DNA from: Biscogniauxia marginata
Taxonomy: Eukaryota > Ascomycota > Sordariomycetes > Xylariales > Xylariaceae
Assembly (NCBI GenBank): GCA_022695795.1
Contig: MU404102.1
Coordinates: 243,485-307,484, forward strand
DNA length: 64,000 nucleotides
Direction of reading: 5' to 3'
This document shows positions 34,554-47,081 of the stretch, piece after piece. How positions within the stretch are numbered: the stretch's first letter is position 1; the number at the start of each line of letters is the position of its first letter. A program made the translations under genes and the position numbers. The notes below the pieces were generated by a model that made no database searches, was not told the DNA's origin, and worked only from the letters and a program-made list of their open reading frames with translations.

Positions 34554-37500
34554 TTAGGTTGAGTTCTCTGCAGACGAATCTGGTGTCCTCTTGGGAGTCG
34601 ACTGTGGACTGCAGTCCTGACTCGAGTCGGGGGTCGCAATCGGTGTTGAGTCTGTTGAGTCGGTGATGTCTGACTTAGCTATGTCTCCAAAATCGTCATC
34701 CTTGTCGTGAGCACATGACCCATCGCCTTCCTCCGCTTCAGTATCGGCGGCATTACCCTCGTCTTCGTCATCTCTTACTTGCTCTTCATCTTTCTTGTTA
34801 TCCACAACAATCTTCTGCTTCACCACAGCATTTCCATTGATAATTTCAACTTCGTCAGTGACTTTGTCGACATCCTTATTCTTCTCCCGGTCACCTCCAG
34901 CATTCATTTGGGCGTTGTCAATATCGGCGCCGCCCTTTTCGCCCATGCCTCCCTCAGCAAGCTCGCCACCCTCAATCACGACACGAAGGTCCAAGTCTTC
35001 ATCCTTCGAGTAGATACGGAACCCCATGATACAGATGGCATTCCAAGGGTCAGGAAGGCTGGATTCTCCATCACTCTCTACCGTATTATCATTGGTAGCG
35101 GGTGGAGGCTGGGGGTTGGCCATTCTAGGCTTCTTGGACATGTCATCCGAGGAGTATAACAACTCCCAGTCTTCAATCGGGCTATCAGATGAGTCACAAT
35201 CTGACGAATATGCTGGAGTGGTCGGAGTTTTCTTCTGGTTACTCTCGTTATCGGATTTGGGGGGCGGCGGGTCATTAGCCTTCTTCCCTGCAGGCTCCTT
35301 GTTATCTTTAGTGTTTTCTGATGACTGAGTCTTCGCTGTCTGCTGTACTGTCTCAGATGTGTCTGAGATAGCGGTAGGATCTGGATCATGAGCTTCGGTT
35401 TGGCTGCTCTTGTCGTCTCCCGGCTGAGGCTTGTCCGTTTGAACTGCTACGTCTTTCGGCTTTTCATCCTCCTTCGCAGCAGACCCGGCCTTGGCCGCAG
35501 CAGCAGCAGCGGCGGCCTCCGCTTCTGCCTTTTTCTTCGCATCTTCGGCCGCTCGACGTTTATCACGTTTCTCCTGGTTCTTCTTGGTCTGTTTCTTGGT
35601 AATATCACTGCTCAAGTGCCGCTTCTCCCACACCTTACGACGCTCTTTCTTGCGTGATGCGCTTGCTTTCTTGTGGTCGGATTCCTTGCGGAGCTTGTAA
35701 ACTTGTTCAAGGTGTGCAACGCCTTTGCTGTGGGCTAGATCATAAGCGTAGCCGACCTGGGCAAGCTTTTCATTCTCTTCTCGCTTGCGGCATTCGCGCT
35801 TGACCACCTCCTCGACTGAGGGGCATTCAGTGTCGCGCTCGGCGACGACACTAATGAATACTGAGTAATTACCAGCTTCCATGCAAGGCAGCTCAATAGA
35901 GACAGAACGGTCCATCAGGTAATTGCCGTGTGATCTGACGATGTAGTCCTCGCTGTCAGGCCGCCCTTGCTCATGGACTCGGAAATGCATACGGAAATTG
36001 TACTGGCCACGCAAGCCTTTATAATACCTGTTGTCAAGCTGCTGTAGTACAAGAACGAGAGGGGATTCCTTGGTTAACTTGAAGTGGAATTTCTCATTCC
36101 ATTGTGGTTTCCAGGGAACTTCAACGCCAATCCAACGCTGGCAGCATCGCCAGTCGGGGTCTCGGAAGAGGCGGGTTCTGTCGAAGTGCAGGTATTTCTC
36201 GAGCATGTCTTCAAACGTTATCCAGAAAACCGAGTCGTTCCCAAATTGGTGCCCGAGCTCTTCCTTCACATCGTTGTTCCATTCCTTGGAGCCGTCGGAC
36301 CACGGGCCCTCCCAAATACCTTTACGAGTCTTACCCCAAGGGTTTCTGTTTCTCGTTAGATATTAGGCAGTTACAGCTTAATAGAGGACCTACCGGAGTT
36401 TCACAAGTCGCTGGCCACTCTTGAGTGTTCTAGCATCCATCACAACGTAGGCATGACCCTCGCGTATTCCGTTTCGATCGCCGTACCCACCGTCAAGGAG
36501 GCCGGTAGAACAACCGAACAGGAATTCTTCGTTGACTTTGCTAAGCTCGTCCTCCCAGAACCCATCAAGATCCAGAATGTCGGAAGCTAGAAGCTCAGTG
36601 GTGACACCGCCAGAGAGATCTTCCAACCCCTCGCCGATCCAGCCACCATTTAAAGATGCATAATCACCATGAGCTTTGGCATACGCTTTCTCAATCAGCG
36701 CAACCCAGGTTTCATGCTGGTTTTTGCATTGGCCAAAGAACAGAGCCTTTGATCCAGTTTGATAGGTCTTGCGGTATACCTTTTCGGGGTTTTCACGGTC
36801 AATCTGGTTTAGCAGATCTCGCTGCATGCTGGGCGAGTCCCAACAAGGCGAAGTCAGGTACAACTTGTCATCGATTATGGAATAGATCCATTCACCGTCT
36901 CGATAGAAAACGAAGCCATAGATTCCAATCCCTGGGATAGTTCGTAAGCAACAACACGGCTATAGTCATGGGCGTTGGAACTTACGTGTATCGTATTCGA
37001 CACAGACCCGTTTAATCCCATCTTCGACATTTGCCAATGCGCTCAGACTTGCGATAAGCCAACAATCGCCTAGGCCTCCTTGCTTCACATCGGCGCCGTT
37101 TATGTCCTTCATGAAAGTCGGCTTTTCAAAGATTTCGTGCACTCGCTTCACAGCCTTCGGAACAGATGTACTTGTGCTGAAACGAGTGCTGGAGATATCA
37201 AACCTGTTGGAGCCTAGATAGTTGAGACAATTGCCTTTGCCCATTTTGAGATCCCAATCCTGTTATCATAAACGTTAGTGGTCAACATCAAACACGCACA
37301 TAGCAGTCACACGCGGGAAATATATAAGGCGTACCAAGTCAAAACCTGGGTCTCTGTAACGTGTGTTAACCCGCCGACATTCCTGGATGATTTTCTTTAC
37401 TTTACGAGAGCATTCATCTCTCGCGCGTTCATATCCCGCATTGAGGAGCTCATTAGGGCGCTCTGGAGTACTTGGTAGGGGTACGGGGTCAAACGGCAGA

Positions 37501-37736
37501 ATCGAGAGCGCCTTGGTGAACTGCTTACTCGAGAAGCGCCTCCAAATTTTGTTGATACTTTGCTGTGGTGGGGACTTCGGTTTCTTCTTTTTCTTTTGAT
37601 TTTGGTTGCTAGTGCTGGGGGTGTTCGCCTTGCGTGGCTGTTCGTCAGACTCGCTCGTGGAGCTGTATCCGAATCTGCTGAGATCTCGTTGGACAGGGGG
37701 AGGCGCCATCATGGAAAACGAGGACGAAGCAGTCAT
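34554..37736 (-). CDS. Calpain-family cysteine protease with long charged tail
   Basis: Minus-strand exons 37736-37335, 37259-36986, 36931-36394 and 36345-34554; introns 75, 54 and 48 nt; 1001 aa. The start is the ATG at 37736 giving MTASSSF. The C2-type papain fold shows the full calpain triad: Cys200 in GGLGDCWLIA, His385 in EGHAYVVMDA and Asn406 in RNPWGKT, the last two separated by intron 3. After the protease core comes a calpain C2-like domain (VPWKPQWNEKFHF, about residue 460 on). A Lys/Glu coiled region (KKASASRKKERRKVWEKR) follows, then about 300 residues rich in Ser, Asp, Glu, Lys and Ala without fold signatures. No EF-hand region is seen. Intracellular regulatory proteolysis is expected; substrates are unknown. 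PalB/Rim13-type function is possible but not supported by the tail. Confidence 0.92.
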
Positions 37737-40700
37737 AGTGTACTGCAACGCAATAGTTTCTAGCGTAGAGTTTCGGATCGAGGAAAATCACATGTCTATT
37801 CCGTCCAGATATCAGTTTTGCTCTTTATGTATTAAGCGTGCACCAGGAAGATAGCTACTGAAGAGTTACCGAACACTTACAAATACTAAACTGCGTGCGT
37901 CTTGCAACTTCAGAGGAAATAACAGTAAATGGGAAATACACACGAGCACCTAACTCCAGAATGTAGTGAATGTCAAAGGAAACACATAAAGGATCTGGAG
38001 TAGCAGATCACTTCCAGGAGCCTCACTATGCTTAGGAAGTAAGGAGTTATAAGGTAGGAGACGGGGAGATAGTAGGCAGACGGAAGGCAATTCATAAGTA
38101 GGACTGCTCACACCGACAGTAAGGCGGACGAGTCTCCATATAAGAAGGACTGAGCCGCCAAACTTGTCTCTATCGCCATAGTTGGGCGGGGATCCCCTGT
38201 ACGGTAGTGCCATCTAATGCATGTAGTCTACCGTTAGTGTAGTACCTAGACTAACTAGATAGGCAGTACAAGACGGTTAGGTGCTATCGCAGGAGGCTCG
38301 ACCAGGGCGAAGCAGGGATCCAAGTGAGAGAGACTATCGTTGCATTGTCAGACTGTGTATAATGCAGACGGCTCACCGCACTTGCGCGAGCCGTTGCTGC
38401 AAGGACATGTGTGAAAATGCCAAAGGCTACTTGATTAGCGGGAAGCGGCCTGTTAACCGACATCTTCTCGTTGGGGAAGATTGCTACCTAGACTAGGAGA
38501 CTAAAAGAGGCCCCTGAAGTGGGACGCTGGGACGGTGGAGTGATCAACGGCGGGGAGAATCGTGAATGCGATTTCAGGGTCCTCGCCCACCGAAGACCCA
38601 GAGCCAGAAGGAAGGGCCATTTAGGGGTCCATGTTGTGTTCCGATATTATGTACTACTCCGTAAATGCTTATCAAAACGCCACAAACTCGCAACCTGATA
38701 GGTATGAACTGACCATTCCTTCTATCAACTACTATGGCAAACTGCAGAAACCAATATTGCCGATGTGCACGGCATACAAGCGCGAAGCGTCGCAACAACG
38801 GGATCTTATATAAGATATTGTCGAGTAAGACAAGAATGGCTTGACTCCCGGAAAGCCTTGCTTACTTGCACGAATCGAACTAGCACAAGTTGCTGACTAT
38901 TTCTGACCCCCACAAACACACCCTCGGAAAGATCGGCTGGCCCGGTACGAACGATGTCGTATGTGCGCATGTCACGATGTCTTGCGCGGCAGGCATAGTT
39001 ATTCAAAGTCCTTGTCAGCTGGGTCCGCGCCGCTCAACGAGTCAGGCGGGTTGGTCCACCATGCTCAAGTCGACACTTAAAGGGGGGGGGGGAAGGGGGC
39101 CAAGATTGGCTTTAACCTGCTGGGTGATACCTTGTGTAGTGTTACCAGTGGTAGCAGCTGTCACCTATGAGATGCTCATGGGAAAGCAAAAGTGTAGCTT
39201 TCATCGAATATGATATGCAAGTGCAAACATGTTCCAACGCCTAGACCCGACAAACCCAAGCGGCGCAAACCGGCCGCCTCCTTTTTCGGCCAAACGCCGA
39301 AGAAGAAGAAAGCGTTTAAAAATAAAAATAAAAGCTATAGCAAACCAGGCAATCAGACAGTGCCACAACCGAAGGTGATAAGACGCAGCCACCCATATAT
39401 TACCTACCTACCTACATACTGTCTGGTAACTTAACCTAGAATCTTGTCCAATTGTCAGTTTAGAAAATTGCTCTACGACTCAAGCGGCTTAGGAGCTGTA
39501 GTGTAATGCCACAACTACCCCAGAACTCCTCGTTACATTAACTAAAGAACCGCTGCACCCTCTCAGGTGTACGACTCCACTGAGGTAAACCGTAAGTCCA
39601 ATGATTCCTGTAGATCGTCTCACCCATAGGTTTCCCAGCCATGCCTTACAGCCTATTACATATAGGTAACAGCATCTGTTAGGTCGCCTCGTCTAATACG
39701 ATGGATTGTATGGTTCAAGATGCGGGTAATTGAGCCCACAATCACAGACTATGCAGTTGTCAAGTCGCACTAGTTAGCTCCTCAGGTATTCTTTATCAAT
39801 CTGCGACCCTTCTAATACTTTAGGTGATTACCTGCTGGCTGGTTCAGGCGTAAGTCGCAGGATCTGATTAGCCTATAAATTACATGACAGACAATCAATG
39901 ATAGTAATGAAGGGACCCCAATAGTTAACTCTCTTCCCGAAAAAGCGCTAGCTAGTCAGAGCTGGTGTATGGCTATGGGGAAGGTGGTGTACGACTTGCC
40001 AACCCAAACCTTTTCCTTTCTCTGATGCTTCCAGCATTCCGAAAAGGAAAGACGAGTAGTCCTGAAAATAGCGACCGATTCATCAACCAGAGTCAGCTTA
40101 GTCGTTCTTGGCCTAGAACGCTGATCGGGAATAATATGCACTTAAGACTTGAGCACCTAGAGTTGATATGTAAGGTTCGAAATCTAGATAATTTTTCCAT
40201 TTCCTATTTTCGTCACGGTTGAAGCCCCCCAGCCACTCGCCACTGAAGTTCCAGTCCTAACATAAACTACACCTTTTGCCACCAACCGGTTAGACGGTAT
40301 CCCGTTGCGGACATATTTCGGCGATAGGCTGGATATGACGGAGATCAGATGGCTATGTTACTGAAGCCGAACGACCGTTCCAGGCATGGTATATAAGGTC
40401 GATCAGCGACGGAATACAACAGACAGCCTATCAGAACCCGGTGACAGGCTTAACGGCATTCTGTGTTCGTTGCTCTAATCCAACCATAACAAATAGTCTC
40501 CAAGAACTCTCACGTGGTGCCAATGGCAGAAGAATAGGTATCACGTTCATGCAGCTAAGAATGTGTTCATGTTGCTCGGGGCGATGAAGCTTAAAACTTT
40601 CGTCCGAATTCCAACCGCAATCATGTCAAGCTACTTAGTAGAGAGCTAATTGAAAGACATGCCCGGGGTTACTACTGGCCAATTGAAGCCTGTATACGTA

Positions 40701-43700
40701 TGGCTTTCTAGTGATCATAATTGAACTATCAGCATCGAATCAAGCCCCTTGCGCTGTCTACTCCGATGATAGGGAAATAGGTCTGTTAATTTAACCTGCA
40801 GGTGAGGAAGTCCACATGGCAGCTCTTTTATGGTGGATAACTCGAGTTCCACAACCGTAGTATGATGCTCATGCGATGCTACATGCGATGCCACCCTTAT
40901 TGATTCATTCGGTGTGAGAATGTGCAGAATTGCACACAGACTTTTGAATACCCCTATCTTCAACCCGAATTTTGGTAACCGTTAAAGCCTTGCGCGGGCG
41001 AAGCGAAATATGCCCCAGCAGTCTCGCTGCACCCAAGATAAACAAACGTGTCAACCAACCTGACCAAATAGGAACAACTATCTGTAATTAGGTGCTCACC
41101 GAGAGAGAGCCGTTAAATTTTTGTAGGGGGAAAAAGGTCCCTCTCCAGGTATACTCGTCAGCCTGTAGTCTCATGATGGGTCTAATCTTAGACGATCTTA
41201 CGCAAGGAATTGTAGCCTATAGCTAACGTAACAATCATTCTAGTTTCTTATTCCGCTTACTTCTGAATCAAGATATCCATAGATTATGCTAGACGGATCT
41301 AAATACAAGAAGTCTAGAGACCCTGATATTATATTATAGGAGTGGGCTCAGGGTGGAAAAGGAAGTAGTCATAAGGAGCATAACTCACACTGAAGGTTTT
41401 CATTTCTATCCTTTTTTTCAGACTTACAAGTAGTGAGCGATGCAGATATCGTTTCTGGACTGTTCAAAAGGAATTACCACGTTGTGTACTGTTTTGTCAT
41501 CTCGTTCTAGCGTAAGTGTACTAGGAATTAGGAAATACCTTTAGAGCTCGCAGGCTCGTGTGTGAATATCGCTCATAGTTTAAGATTCTAGTTCAACTAA
41601 ATTTTAGGAATTAGCGATTCAAGAACAATATACTTTGTCCATAAGTGTAGGACCATTTAACGGCGGGTACTAGATCAGTTAGAGCTCATGATCCGTATAT
41701 ATCCGCGCTAGCTACCTTTTTCTTGACACCCTGAATATATTCGAGGAGGTCGTGTTAAACGACACATCTAGTACATAGTATGATTGGTTTAGAGATGAGA
41801 AGATTAAGTGTATTTTTGATATTCGCAAATATGTCCACCTTTCCTTATGTGCTGTCAGACGGTTGTAAGAAAACCTAGTTAGATAGTCTTGATTCATATC
41901 GAAACCCGCATAAGTCTCAATATGGTCAACGGATTGTGTTCAATTGAATGATATAAGAAATCCTTTTACTTGAGGGCAATATGTTTCTGTAACTTTACCA
42001 CAACCAACTATGTCACTCCGAATGTGGTTATGGAATAAATTCTATTCCCATTCCACCTGGCAGCCCCGGAAACTTATACTACCGAGCCATATGCTCATGA
42101 GAAGCTCTTTGAGCTCTTCATATACGTTATATATACATATAATTTGTCCGTTGAGGTATTGCAGTTGTTTTAACTGAATATAAGTATCATTTCTCTGGAG
42201 TGTGGAACTGAATACTGATCTAATACTCTAAATCTCAAGTGGCCGCCTGAGACCTAGATTCAGAGAAGTACTTCATATGCAAGTGAAATGAGGCCTGGGG
42301 TAAATGGACGCTGGTAACCATGGCATTAGTCCTTGTAAGGAGGTTCATAAGCTATAGTTATGGCATAAAGATCAGCTTTTCCTGTGGTGGCTTAGCCCTT
42401 ATCTAGTGATATACTTCAAACCAGATACGAGACAACTATCTGATAAAGGGAATTTACAAGTACTGTAAAAGTTAGGATTGACCACATACTTACTGGTCAT
42501 TATTACAGCTCTCTAAAACTTACTTTCCTAACAGGAAATTCCATATTCCCCTATTCCCCAGGACATGTCATGCAATGGATACTATTTGATGTGTTATTGG
42601 AGCTTGTAAGAAGTACCTGCCATGGCCCCGGAATAGTTCCCTTTTGATGATGATGATGAGTACATGTAAGGCGCAAATATGTCTTACTGTTTAGATTGCC
42701 TACCTGCCTCTTTACTAAATGCGTCACTATCTACAACTGTGTATAATAAAGATATTCCAGAATGGCCATTCTCTCTATTGGCAGGTTGGGTAACCCTCTC
42801 ATTGGACTATTTTATGGTCGCTATGGTTCAGCAGACATACCATTGAAAATATCATAGAACTAGTTCAAGTATAGCAACTAATTCTGTATATTGAAAGTAT
42901 ATACCAAAAACACTACACTGTATAGATAAGGAGAAACCATAGTTGCGCCTTTCAGTTTTTGAGCTCCGGTGAATTCGTATCTCTGGTAGGACGGCATAAC
43001 ATAGCATGACCCCTTACTATGCCGAGCTAGTGACTCCTATTAGGAAGTTTGAATTTCCATCTCATGACTTTGTGGGCCTGTTCGATACGCTTCAATTGCT
43101 AGTTCCTAGTTTACCCTCCCCTCGCTCTTCATATGTAATTGGGAATTTGTCAGCATTCAGAGCGGTTGTTGTGGTACTGTTGGGTCTAAACTTGAGATAA
43201 TATACGAAGTGATATAGTTTTTATTCGGAGAAATGAATCAAATCAATCATATGGACTAAGAGAAGGAACTTGAATGTCGTGCGACGCCATTGAACACCCG
43301 GTATCGTGCCGCGTAACCTGTTGTTGTGGTACCTAGGTAGTAATATACGAGGTCTTGGCGGGAACCAAAATATTAGCATTGCTCATGGCGTTGGCGGATG
43401 TCGAAACAAGGACGCTCAGTGAAGTTAAATCGAGATTCGATATTAGTTAGTATGCATTATAGTTTCATGTGTATAAATCGCGGGCGATTGAAATATATAA
43501 TCGCGTCTATGATTGTAGAATGGATTTTGTTCTTGTGGCTTTGCCATGTCGTGGAGCCTATGTACTCTGTTAGTAGTATAACCTATACCGAGAATATATG
43601 TACCTCACTTCTAAAACGATATCGCCTACGCGCTAGAATATATTTCGAAAATATAGATATCCTTACCTTCTTCTTCTTCTTCTTCTTCTTCTTCTCTATA

Positions 43701-45100
43701 GCAATGGCGAATGAGTTATCTCTATCAAGTGCTCAAGCTACAGGATCAACTACCCCTGCTTACACTAGTAGATCCCTTGGTTCTGATAACTCACTTTACC
43801 AAGGCCACGGAATCTAACATGCGCTGACGATTCACTAATGGTACTGCAAGGAAGGGAATAGTTGTCTCAGCTGAGTTTATTTCGCCTGAACCCTTTAAAT
43901 AACAAGGAGCGGGAACCAATAGGAATTCGTGCCTAGCCATGTCTACATCTAGCCAAAACCTGCTATGCCAATCATCGAATTAGACAAGTCTGTAAAAAGA
44001 TCTAATGTAATCTAAATCTTGTAATTGGGGATCATTAAATGGTTCGTGTAGATCCCCGTTGTAATGATTCTCATTTAAGAATATCAATATATGATCCCCC
44101 CTTCCGGGATTCCGAGTGCCTCGACAATTTATTTCCCCACGCTCGCCATGCTTCAATAGTTACTAGGTATGTACGAGAACTCACTTATGTGGCTGAAAGG
44201 TGTTTAGTCCGATGAGCACCTGATATGAATTGTGTAATTGAATAGATGACCATCGCAAGATATACCGGAATTGGATGCCGGATGGCCTGCATTCCACCAT
44301 GGAATCCCGGCTCAACGTCTAGGACTTGACAGGCAGGGGTCAAGACATTTCGGGATTTATCAATTTATAAAGTCGTCGACCTTAAGTCCCTGCAGACGTT
44401 GTACAATGGCTAAAGCCCAAAAGGCTGGCTGCCAACTTGAACAACCCCTCACCGCGATCATTGCGTATCAGTGGGTGCTGCAAAACTATTCGTCGAAAAG
44501 GGGGGTTTTCCATTTCCCATCGATATTTTTTTTTCCCTCCCTACGGACTTGCTTTGTCGTCACCTCGATCAACCAGTCTTTGCTGAGAGACGAGGTAGTA
44601 TCAAATCTTGCTATCCAGTGAATTCCATGCGGGTCTTTGCTGCCAAGTTGTGATCGGACCCGATCATCTCCGTCCTCTGAGCTCCGCTTTCAAGACGGGA
44701 TCTCTCCAAGTTCGATAGCGTTTCTTCCTTAACATCGGCCAAAGGCATTGAAAGATAGTCACTCGAGGCTGGGCCTTGGTACCCATCCCCGTCGTTCGCG
44801 GCCCGACTCAAATTGGACATATCCAAAACACAGCGTAATCTGTCTCTACTCGTGTGCGATCTTGATCCCGGTGTCTCAGTTGAGCAGAATAACCTTCAAT
44901 TTACCGTTACCATTGAGGAGAGAGGTCTGTGCGGTCTCTTCTAGAACTAATACGGTTTACATTGACACTATCACAAGTCTCCACTGGCGTTCTCATAATT
45001 GCTTTTAGATCACCGTATAACGAACTCCAGGAATCTAAACATTGAAATTATCCTTTCTTCACTTCCACCTGGAAGCTCTTCGCGGAGACAGTAACTCGCC
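37737..45100. other. 7.4-kb gene-poor region
   Basis: No coding model could be supported over 7.4 kb. Short open frames are frequent, but none has motifs, and the starts do not fit. Composition is moderate, not AT-saturated like the 23-26 kb block. Visible low-complexity items are a G-run near 39080-39096, TACCTACCTACCTAC near 39402-39416, a GATGATGATGATGA run near 42646-42659 and the TTC microsatellite at 43667-43695. Decayed genes or unannotated RNAs could be hidden here. Confidence 0.55.
43667..43695 (+). repeat. TTC trinucleotide microsatellite
   Basis: About nine and a half uninterrupted TTC units. Confidence 0.9.
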
Positions 45101-47081
45101 ATGGAGTCATACACATCCGATGTCGCGCCTTCAGCAGTGAACGGGACTGTCGACCCGCGAGCGCCTCAACCGACCGTGCCGGCAGCCTGTCTTGCTTGTG
45201 TAAGTTGAACTTGTTCTATTTTCCCACAGCACCACTTTATCTTGCTGACCTGAGGAACTACTGAAATAAGCGGGCCAAGCATCTCAAATGCGACGGCTTA
45301 AATCCATGTGGGCGATGCAAAACAAGTAACTCGGAATGTGTCTACGTAGCTTCTCGTCGAGGCTACAAGGGCCCACGGAGGAACGGGACTGCAAATCCAA
45401 ACAAACGACATGCTTCAGACTCTTCGCCCGAAGCCGGTGGGGAGAGCTGCCCGATGCTGCTGGGCGCCGTTGCCCCTACGTCTGCTGCCCCTGGTCTGTC
45501 GGCCTTCAATCCATCCATAGTGATCCCTGATACCCCAGGCTCGTCCTTCACGGCAACCCCAAATTTGAGTGCCCTCCAAATGTACAGAAACCCTTACCTC
45601 AACGGTATGAACGGAGCAATAGTGGAAGCAAATCCGCGACCGCAACAGACTGTCCCAGAGCGCTGCATCGACTCTTTCTATCACCACTTCTTCCCTGGCC
45701 ACCCGTCCGTGCTGCACAAGGCGCATCTCCTAAAGATGGCAGAGGAGAAAAACCTCGAACATCTCCTTGCTGCGATGAGATGGGTTGGCTCATTATACAT
45801 CGACATCGGGCCACCTCGGGCCACATTCTTTGAAGAAGCTATGCGTCTGGTCAACGCTCCGGATGTTGCCAAGGACGGTTTCTTAGTCCAGGCCATGGTC
45901 ATTCTTCTCATAGGACTTGATGGGAGCCGCCAACAAGATAAAGCAAAAGAAATACTCTTGACCGCTGAGCGGATTGCCATCGAGATCGGACTCTATACTC
46001 GAGCGTTTGCCACGATGCATGGGGCCGGCAATCCTCGATTGGAAGAGAGCTGGCGGCGGACGTGGTGGGATCTGTTCGTAGTCGACGGTATGATCGCTGG
46101 GGTGCACAGACAGACGAGTTTCCTCCTCTTTGACATCGTCGCGGACGTCGGGCTTCCATGCGAAGAACATGAATACGCCTCAGGGGTAAGGCTTCTCCAA
46201 GAAAAGCAACATCCGGTCTAGCTAATCGCTGTCGATAGCAAATCCCCCGTCCAATGTATTTGGAGGATTTTGATGACCAGGTTTTCTCGGGGGAAGAGCG
46301 AGTGTTCTCCTCCTTCGCATATCGTGTTGCATCTATCAGAAACCTGGGGCGCATGATGCGGCTGCCGCCCAACCCCTTTCCCGATGACAGGAACGTTGAC
46401 CGAATCGAGTCTCTTCTTTCTAATTGGAGAATGCATCTGCCAGAGTCGAAACGACATAGCTTGAACAAAGACTGCCAATTGGACGAGATGATGTTCCAGG
46501 CACACATGATTAACCATGCGTAAGTTCTCTGCTCCTCTTCCGAAGCTCGGGCTAAAAGGTGGTCTAGCTGCTCGATCATTTTGCACCAACCTCTTTCGCA
46601 ATTAGATTCGTCCCCAGCTCGAGATGTGACTGCTTGTGCGCCCCATAGTGCGGTTCAGAGTGGCGATAACTTCAACATCCATACCAAACATATCATCACG
46701 GCTGCCTGCGAGATAAGTAAGATGGTAACATACAACGTGCCTATCACGAGCCATACCCACTTCTTCACGTGTGTCTTAACGCTGTCCTCGATTGTCCATC
46801 TGAGCAAATGGGCACTCTATTATGTCCACGACGAAGACGACCTCCGGCAACAGATCCGTCTTAATATAGGGGCCCTGAACAAGCTCAGCAACGTCTGGAA
46901 GGCCGCTGCCAATGCTTCGGGACAAGTGAAAGGGGTCGCGCAGGAGATATACCACGAAAAGAAAGCGCGACAGAGCAACCCTTCGTACTGGGTCGGATTC
47001 ACCCAGGAAGAGATTATGGGTACCATGGCGGCCGACGATGGTATCATGAGTGAGATCGACATGCTCAGTAGCGACACTTAA
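45101..47081 (+). CDS. Zn2Cys6 transcription factor with fungal-specific domain
   Basis: Exons 45101-45199, 45271-46185, 46239-46519 and 46568-47081; introns 71, 53 and 48 nt; 602 aa. The cluster is completed by splicing at CLAC/RAKHLKC: cysteines 30, 33, 40, 46, 49 and 56, a canonical C-X2-C-X6-C-X5-C-X2-C-X6-C. The first intron appears to end in AAG. A Gly/Arg-rich basic linker (RRGYKGPRRNG) follows. The central regulatory domain includes CIDSFYHHFFPGHPSVLHK, IAIEIGLYTR and the WRRTWWDLFVVDGMIAG motif. The C-terminus has SKWALYYVHDEDDLRQQIR. The protein is nuclear; its targets are unknown. It stands alone between two gene-poor stretches, so its regulon cannot be read from neighbours. Confidence 0.92.

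Noticed and set aside
34779..35700. Hydrophobic plus-strand frames in the calpain tail
   Set aside because: Antisense of Glu/Asp/Lys-rich codons reads as Leu/Phe/Ser; not a membrane protein.
44611..44820. Short minus-strand protein of about 69 residues upstream of the Zn2Cys6 factor
   Set aside because: It has an ATG and plausible composition but no motif, no partner exon and no independent support.
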